From the NCBI GenBank assembly GCA_003220955.1, contig QHTW01000209.1:2317-13089 (forward strand): a stretch of DNA of 10,773 nucleotides, read 5' to 3'. A program made the position numbers and the translations under genes. Under the pieces are notes generated by a model. The model saw only the letters and a list, made by a program, of their open reading frames with translations, was not told where the DNA came from and made no database searches. Below, piece after piece: positions 6,697 to 10,773 of the stretch (position 1 is the first letter of the stretch; every line of letters starts with the position of its first letter). The stretch is from Gemmatimonadota bacterium. Its GTDB lineage: Bacteria; Gemmatimonadota; Gemmatimonadetes; Gemmatimonadales; GWC2-71-9.

Positions 6697-7527
6697 CTAC
6701 TGGCAGCCGATCTTCCCCGTCCCGCCCTGGCGGTTCACCCCGCCGGTGAAGCTCGATTTCAGACGCCGCAGCGGCGCGCTCGGTGACACCGGGGACGTGC
6801 TTGCGAACGCCGTGCCGATACCGAGGGAGACAACCCATTTCGGAGAGCCGGACGTGAGCCCGACGCTGCCGTCCATCGTCAGGGCCAGCGCGCCAAATCG
6901 CCGCGTTACGCCGCCGCCCAGGACGCGGCTCAGCGCCTGCGTCGAGTCGGACTGCCCGACGTCGATGCCAAGGGAGACGTCGGCCCGCCAGCTCTGGGAG
7001 ACGTCATAGCCGCCTCCCAGGAGCACCGCGGTCGCGTGCGGCGCGCTCAGCGTTGACTGGCTGGATAGGCCGCTGAGGCTGCGGCTTGCGTCAGCGGACA
7101 TGTGGAGCTTGGGATCCGGCGAGGCGCCGACCCCGACATCGAGCCCAACCGACGTCTGGCCGCTGCCGAGTCCGCAGGATGCGTTTCCCGTCGGCAGCAC
7201 CAGCGTGAAAGCCGCCGCAATGGCGGGGGCGCCCGCCGCCGGGAACGAATGCAGCGCCGCGGCTGAGACGGAAAGGTCCCCTAGTCCGTTGCTCGAAACG
7301 GCGCGCCCGCTGACCATATCGCTGACGTGCACAATGGAAGGCAGCGCCGAGAGACTCAGCCAAGGCGTCGCCTGCAGCATCAGAACGCCGGACAGGGCCT
7401 GCTCCGACCGCTGGTCGGTGAGTTTTGCCGATCCGGCCGTCAGGCCGGCGACAAGGGACGTTTGGGCGCCAAGCGCCGGGCCGCACAGCATTGGGAGCAG
7501 CGCAAGCCCCCGAGGGGAAAGTCGCAT
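6697..7527 (-). CDS. probable outer-membrane beta-barrel protein
   Basis: A secreted protein of 276 residues from the ATG at 7527. Signal peptide MRLSPRGLALLPMLCGPALGA, then a long run of alternating, Ser/Gly-rich amphipathic strands with no hydrophobic helix: LVAGLTAGSAKL, LGDLSVSAAALHSF, AAFTLVLPTG, SVGLDVGVG, AVLLGGGYDV, RADVSLGIDVG, LALTMDGSVGL and WVVSLGIGTAF. This pattern suggests a monomeric outer-membrane barrel, perhaps porin-like. The last strand ends in GTAF, as barrels usually do, but a 35-residue basic, Gly/Ser-rich tail follows. Start choice: a GTG at 7560 would add 11 residues before the signal peptide. Neither start has a good ribosome site, so I prefer 7527 for the signal-peptide shape. 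It is divergent from the helical secreted protein at 7667. The substrate is unknown. Confidence 0.7.
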   Translation of the reverse strand: MRLSPRGLALLPMLCGPALGAQTSLVAGLTAGSAKLTDQRSEQALSGVLMLQATPWLSLSALPSIVHVSDMVSGRAVSSNGLGDLSVSAAALHSFPAAGAPAIAAAFTLVLPTGNASCGLGSGQTSVGLDVGVGASPDPKLHMSADASRSLSGLSSQSTLSAPHATAVLLGGGYDVSQSWRADVSLGIDVGQSDSTQALSRVLGGGVTRRFGALALTMDGSVGLTSGSPKWVVSLGIGTAFASTSPVSPSAPLRRLKSSFTGGVNRQGGTGKIGCQ

Positions 7528-7666
7528 CCTTGGGAGACCCGCCGTCCCGAAACGCGTCACACCAGCGGTTCAAATGTGACTCGTTGCCGCTTGGGCGAGT
7601 CCCCTCATCGGACGGCTGTACATCGACCGCCGATGGTGAACGCGTCGGCTTACACGGAGGAGTGCT

Positions 7667-8170
7667 ATGAAGCCCATTTCGCATTTCGTTATTGACATCG
7701 CCCTCGTCGCCGGCCTCACGCTCGGCGCGACGGGTATCGCGGCCGCACAACGAAAGGCGCCGCCGGCGACGCGACACACCGCGGTCGCCCATCCATCAGA
7801 TGAGGCAGCGAAGTCAAAAAGTCCCGGCAGCTTCAGGGGGATCGCCGCAAAACTCGGCACTACCCCGGACGCGCTGGAGAGCGCGTATCAAGCCGCCAAG
7901 CAGGCGAACCCCAAGTTGACGCGCGGACAGTTCGTCGCCGCCAACATGGTCGCGCATAATTTGAGCTCGAAGAATCCTTCGATTACCGCCGACGCGATTC
8001 TGAACGGCTTGAAGAGCGGCAAGAGCATCGGCCAGACGCTCCAGGGTCTGGGTCTCTCGGCCAAGGAAGCCGAGGACGCGGAGAAGCAGGCGAGACGCGA
8101 CACGAAAGCGGCGGAACGGGCCGGAGAGACGCAGCCGCCCGCGCCGCCAGCAGCCCCCGCAAAGCCGTAA
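7667..8170 (+). CDS. secreted helical protein of unknown function
   Basis: A 167-residue exported protein with a strong ribosome site (GGAGG 7 bases before the ATG). A signal peptide (about 1-27, ending IAAAQ) is followed by a disordered Ala/Lys/Ser linker. Next is a helical core of about 90 residues made of two similar units: FRGIAAKLGTTPDALESAYQ...LTRGQFVAANMVAHNL and ITADAILNGLKSGKSIGQTLQGLGLSAKEAEDAEKQA. The end is a Pro/Ala-rich tail. No catalytic motif or membrane anchor is visible, so it is probably periplasmic. The gene stands alone, with a strong intrinsic terminator 16 bases after its stop. I do not recognise a named family. Confidence 0.8.
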   Translation: MKPISHFVIDIALVAGLTLGATGIAAAQRKAPPATRHTAVAHPSDEAAKSKSPGSFRGIAAKLGTTPDALESAYQAAKQANPKLTRGQFVAANMVAHNLSSKNPSITADAILNGLKSGKSIGQTLQGLGLSAKEAEDAEKQARRDTKAAERAGETQPPAPPAAPAKP

Positions 8171-8185
8171 CGCACTTTCTTCACG

Positions 8186-8223
8186 AGCGACCCCTGAGCG
8201 TACACTCAGGGGTCGCTTTTTTT
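8186..8223 (+). terminator. intrinsic terminator
   Basis: A perfect 12-bp stem GCGACCCCTGAG / CTCAGGGGTCGC (8187-8198 with 8205-8216) closes a 6-base loop and is followed by seven T (8217-8223). An A-T pair can extend the stem to 13. It lies 16 bases after the secreted helical protein's stop and ends that transcript. The phosphoesterase remnant begins only a few bases beyond it. Confidence 0.95.
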
Positions 8224-8231
8224 CAATCCTG

Positions 8232-8761
8232 GTGCATTCGGAGGCGGGACCGATTGCGAGGGGATTGACCCCCGCTTACTTCGCTTATGCGCGGCAGTTC
8301 ACGCTGTGTGATCACTCCTTCACCGATGTCGCGGGACCGTCAACCCCGAATCATCTGATGCTCATCACGGCCGCCTCCCCGATCATCTCGAACCCCCCGC
8401 GGTATCGACTACCGGTGGGCGCACCGCGGTTCAAGCTGCCGTCGTTGCCCATGCTTCTGGAGAATGAAAGCCTCACCTGGGCCAACTATGGCGGTTACGC
8501 TTTCGATTGCATCGCCGACCTCCGCGGGCGGAAGACCTTCACGTCCGAGCAGTTCGCGAAGGATGCCGCAACCGGGCACCTGCCCTCCGTTTCCTGGGTG
8601 TACGCGCCCCACGATGCGAGCCTGCTTAAGTTTGTGAGACGACGTTCGGCCTGGCACCATTGAACGCCCGGGATCGCGCGGCCGACGACATGTCGGACTG
8701 TTTCGACTTCTCGCGGCCGCCGGCGCCGCCGCCAGTATCACAACTGCGCCTCGGCCGCTAG
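8232..8761 (+). pseudogene. phosphoesterase-family (phospholipase C/AcpA-like) remnant
   Basis: Remains of a secreted phosphoesterase (PF04185: phospholipase C and acid phosphatase AcpA relatives). The first frame, from about GTG 8232, gives AYFAYARQFTLCDHSFTDVAGPSTPNHLMLITAASP, LPSLPMLLENESLTWANYGGYAF, QFAKDAATGHLPSVSWVYAPHD and SLLKF. One base short at TTT 8631-8633, the next frame continues CETTFGLAPLNARDRAADDMSDCFDFSRP to a TAG at 8759-8761. STPN, the family's nucleophile motif, is present. The N-terminal ENRSFDH motif is absent, and so is the central DExxG/DDWGG...DHV region that should separate WVYAP from SLLKF. About 170 codons remain in a family usually of 400 or more. No signal peptide is left, because a terminator abuts the 5' edge. 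It is inactive as given. Confidence 0.8.
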
Positions 8762-8784
8762 CCCGGTGTCCGCTTCGTAAACGC

Positions 8785-9150
8785 CTAGTTACTCGCTTGC
8801 TTGTCTGTCCCTTCCATACGGAGTATCCTCGTCCCGGAAATCGGAACGGCGCCGCCGAGGATGCGTCCCTGCTCATCGATGGCCATGTGAAGGCCGTTCG
8901 TGAGATTCCCGTCTGGCCCAACGAACACCACCGAGTCGCTCCCGTTCCGAATCACGGTCAACACATCGAGCGATGCTGGGCGCCCAGGAGCATCACGGGG
9001 ATGCCGCGCAGTCATCTGGAACGCGGCGGCATTGGCGGCATCCACATCATCATGAACGGCGGCCCCGTAGCGGGCGTAGGGGTCACCGCCGCATCCCGTA
9101 ACTGCCGCGAGCGTCCCGACAAGCGGCACGGTCCAGTGGAGGCTCTTCAA
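8785..9150 (-). CDS. small lipoprotein of unknown function, TTG start
   Basis: A 121-residue lipoprotein read from a TTG at 9150, which is preceded by AGGAG at 7 bases. From it the protein begins KSLHWTVPLVGTLAAVTGC, a short signal with a lipobox (AVTGC). An ATG at 9174 would put eight extra charged residues before the signal and has no ribosome site. The mature part starts GGDPYARYG and holds a mixed alpha/beta stretch: LTVIRNGSDSVVFVGPDGN and RILGGAVPISGTRILRM. I do not recognise the family. It is convergent with the phosphoesterase remnant (23-base gap) and divergent from the GH27 gene (69-base gap). Confidence 0.7.
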   Translation of the reverse strand: MKSLHWTVPLVGTLAAVTGCGGDPYARYGAAVHDDVDAANAAAFQMTARHPRDAPGRPASLDVLTVIRNGSDSVVFVGPDGNLTNGLHMAIDEQGRILGGAVPISGTRILRMEGTDKQASN

Positions 9151-9219
9151 ATCAGTTTCTCCTCGCGCAAACATAGCAGCTAGCCAACCACACCGCGCCG
9201 CCGTAACGTACCGCGGCGT

Positions 9220-10326
9220 ATGACCGTCCTCCGCCACCGTATGGGTCTCGTCTGCCTCGCCGTGGCTGCCCTGCGCGTGTCGCCCGCGCACCCGCTCGAC
9301 AACAGCCTCGCTCGCACCCCACCCATGGGCTGGAATACGGACGCGATGGTCGCGAGCGGGATGCGGGACGCCGGCTATCGCTATGTCGTGATCGACGACT
9401 GCTGGCAGGTGGCGCGCGACCGCTCCGGCCGTATCGTCGCTGATTCCGCGCGCTTCCCGGGCGGTATCAAGCCGCTCGCCGACTACGTGCACTCGAAGGG
9501 GCTCAAGTTCGGGATCTACACGGATGCGGGACGCCAGACGTGCCAGGGCCGGCCCGGCACGTACAGCTTCGAAGAGCTCGACGCTCGCACGTACGCGGAG
9601 TGGGGCGTGGACTACGTCAAAGAGGACTGGTGCAACGCCGAGGGGCTCGCTGCGCCCACGCAGTACGCCAAGTTCCGCGACGCCCTTGCGAAGACGGGCC
9701 GGCCCATCGTGTTCAGTATCTGCGAGTGGGGCTCAAATCACCCGTGGACTTGGGGCCCTCGGACCGGCAACCTCTGGCGCACTACCGGCGACATCGGCGA
9801 CTACTGGGCGAGCATGATCAGCAGAGTCGATCTCTCGAGCCAGTATGCGCTCGCCGCGGGTCCCGGCGGCTGGAACGATCCCGACATGCTCGAAGTGGGC
9901 AACGGCGGCATGACAGACGACGAGTACCGCGCCCACTTCAGCCTGTGGGCGATCATGGCGGCTCCCCTCATCGCGGGAAACGACGTGCGCACTATGAGCC
10001 CGGCGACGCGCGATATCCTCACGAATAAGGAAGTGATCGCGGTCGATCAGGATTCTCTGGGCATACAGGGAATGCTGGTGGAGGAGCCGGGACCTGATGT
10101 GCAGATCTGGGTAAAGCCGCTTGCCGACAGCGCGCGCGCCGTGGTCCTCCTGAATCGCTCTGCATTGCAGACCGCAATCACCGCCCCCTGGTGGGCCCTC
10201 CACATCCGCGGGCCAGCCCGGGTGCGTGACGTGTGGGCTCACACCGAGCTGGGCACGTTCACCGACCACTTCAGCGCGACCGTCCCGGCACACAGCGTGG
10301 TGATGGTGCGGATCACGCGCTCATGA
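9220..10326 (+). CDS. GH27 alpha-galactosidase with an internal in-frame gap
   Basis: A 368-residue secreted retaining alpha-galactosidase (GH27) that releases alpha-linked galactose. The signal peptide covers about 1-25. The barrel starts at LDNSLARTPPMGWN, followed by IDDCWQ (D59, D60), the nucleophile D136 in KEDWC, E169 (CEW), R187 and acid/base D191 in LWRTTGDI, GGWNDPDML (D220, D222) and LWAIMAAPLIAGND. A beta domain ends the protein. These match human alpha-Gal A D92/D93, D170, E203, R227, D231 and D264/D266. Oddity: MGWN (36-39) is followed directly by TDAMVASGM. The family has about 17 more residues here (SWNxFxCN...), holding the Trp of the sugar pocket (W47 in human) and the Cys paired with the Cys of DDCW. 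The frame is kept, but activity is doubtful. No strong ribosome site is seen at ATG 9220; ATG 9241 is the alternative start. It overlaps the next gene by 4 bases. Confidence 0.9.
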   Translation: MTVLRHRMGLVCLAVAALRVSPAHPLDNSLARTPPMGWNTDAMVASGMRDAGYRYVVIDDCWQVARDRSGRIVADSARFPGGIKPLADYVHSKGLKFGIYTDAGRQTCQGRPGTYSFEELDARTYAEWGVDYVKEDWCNAEGLAAPTQYAKFRDALAKTGRPIVFSICEWGSNHPWTWGPRTGNLWRTTGDIGDYWASMISRVDLSSQYALAAGPGGWNDPDMLEVGNGGMTDDEYRAHFSLWAIMAAPLIAGNDVRTMSPATRDILTNKEVIAVDQDSLGIQGMLVEEPGPDVQIWVKPLADSARAVVLLNRSALQTAITAPWWALHIRGPARVRDVWAHTELGTFTDHFSATVPAHSVVMVRITRS

Positions 10327-10773
10327 GCACGACAGTCAACCGCCGCGAATTCCTGCAGGCGTCTGCGGGAGTCATGGCGGCCAGCCTCAGTCCAAACGTG
10401 TTCAGCCAGCAGCAGAAGCCGTTGCGGCTCGGTTTGATCATCGGCATTGGACGCGATCCTGAGACGGCCATCGCTAAAGTGCACGATCTCGGCCTGCCCA
10501 CGTGTCAAGTGTACGTCGAAGATTTCGCGCCAGGACTCGCCGCGCGACTCGTGCAGGCCCTCGACAAGCACCACATCGAGGCGACGTCCGTCGTGGTCGG
10601 AGGACCGGGTCGCGAAGCGTGGGACTTCTACGATGGGCCGCTAACGATTGGTGTGGTTCCGCGCGACACGCGCGCTGCGCGCATTGCCCGGATGAAGCAA
10701 GGGTCAGACTTTGCAAAACAATCCGGCATTTCCGCCGTGCAGAGTCACGCGGGGTTCATTCCAGAGAATCCGA
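10323..10773 (+). CDS. Tat-exported sugar isomerase/epimerase-like TIM-barrel protein (3' end outside window)
   Basis: An open frame begins at an ATG overlapping the GH27 stop (ATGA, 10323-10326) and stays open for 150 codons to the window end. The N-terminus NRREFLQASAGVMAAS is a twin-arginine signal, so the folded protein is probably exported. The mature part, LRLGLIIGIGRDPETAIAKVHDLGLPTCQVYVED, then IEATSVVVGGPG, a DFYDGPLTIGVVP stretch and GISAVQSHAGFIPENP, is typical of the xylose isomerase-like TIM-barrel (sugar phosphate isomerase/epimerase) superfamily. Metal ligands of that fold lie mostly beyond the window. The coupling points to co-expression with the alpha-galactosidase and a role in handling released or modified sugars. 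The exact reaction is unknown. Confidence 0.85.
   Translation, partial: MSTTVNRREFLQASAGVMAASLSPNVFSQQQKPLRLGLIIGIGRDPETAIAKVHDLGLPTCQVYVEDFAPGLAARLVQALDKHHIEATSVVVGGPGREAWDFYDGPLTIGVVPRDTRAARIARMKQGSDFAKQSGISAVQSHAGFIPENP

Noticed and set aside
7091..7792. Minus-strand open frame spanning the barrel gene start and the secreted helical gene
   Set aside because: Low-complexity Arg/Gly-rich product, conflicting with two better supported genes.
8409..8921. Minus-strand open frame opposite the phosphoesterase remnant
   Set aside because: The plus-strand frames carry clear phosphoesterase motifs, and the minus frame also overlaps the lipoprotein gene.
9190..9219. CGCCGC...GCGGCG inverted repeat before the GH27 start
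   Set aside because: A short GC-only stem of this kind is common by chance at this base composition; no T-run or conserved riboswitch feature.

Overview
The window is GC-rich bacterial DNA with small spacers, genes on both strands, many signal peptides and lipoboxes, and a REC-PATAN-roadblock response regulator. Together these suggest a soil or sediment bacterium of the Gemmatimonadota or a neighbouring phylum such as Acidobacteriota or Myxococcota. That placement is inference from gene style, not from a marker gene. I see no rRNA, tRNA, CRISPR array, insertion sequence or phage gene.

Layout: (1) 1-169, the 3' end of an unrecognised gene. (2) 306-3737, a signalling block: a membrane dCache-HAMP-GGDEF diguanylate cyclase (+), an NADPH-dependent FMN reductase (-), and a response regulator (+) whose frame is broken in the linker before its roadblock domain. 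(3) 3742-3930, a small zinc-binding protein (-). (4) 4022-5429, a secreted GH30 glycosidase (+) read in three successive frames and lacking its HWY segment. (5) 5434-6279, a creatininase-family amidohydrolase (-). (6) 6335-6673, a small lipoprotein (+). (7) 6697-7527, a probable outer-membrane beta-barrel protein (-). (8) 7667-8170, a secreted helical protein (+) followed by a strong intrinsic terminator. (9) 8232-8761, a phosphoesterase remnant (+). (10) 8785-9150, a small lipoprotein (-). (11) 9220-10773, a GH27 alpha-galactosidase (+) coupled by an ATGA overlap to a Tat-exported TIM-barrel sugar isomerase/epimerase-like protein that runs off the end.

How they work together: the last two genes form a plausible secreted galactoside-use operon, and the GH30 gene is another extracytoplasmic glycosidase. 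The diguanylate cyclase and response regulator are signalling proteins with no proven target here.

The most striking feature is that several conserved proteins lack internal pieces. GH30 has two frame changes and no HWY motif. The phosphoesterase has lost its N-terminus, its middle and one T. GH27 lacks the segment after MGWN in frame, and the response regulator has a frame break. All four frame breaks correspond to a net loss of 1 (mod 3) nucleotides. This is either real decay of secreted hydrolases or deletion-type assembly error. The sequence alone cannot decide, but reads across the junctions would. I found no clearly new defence or mobile system.
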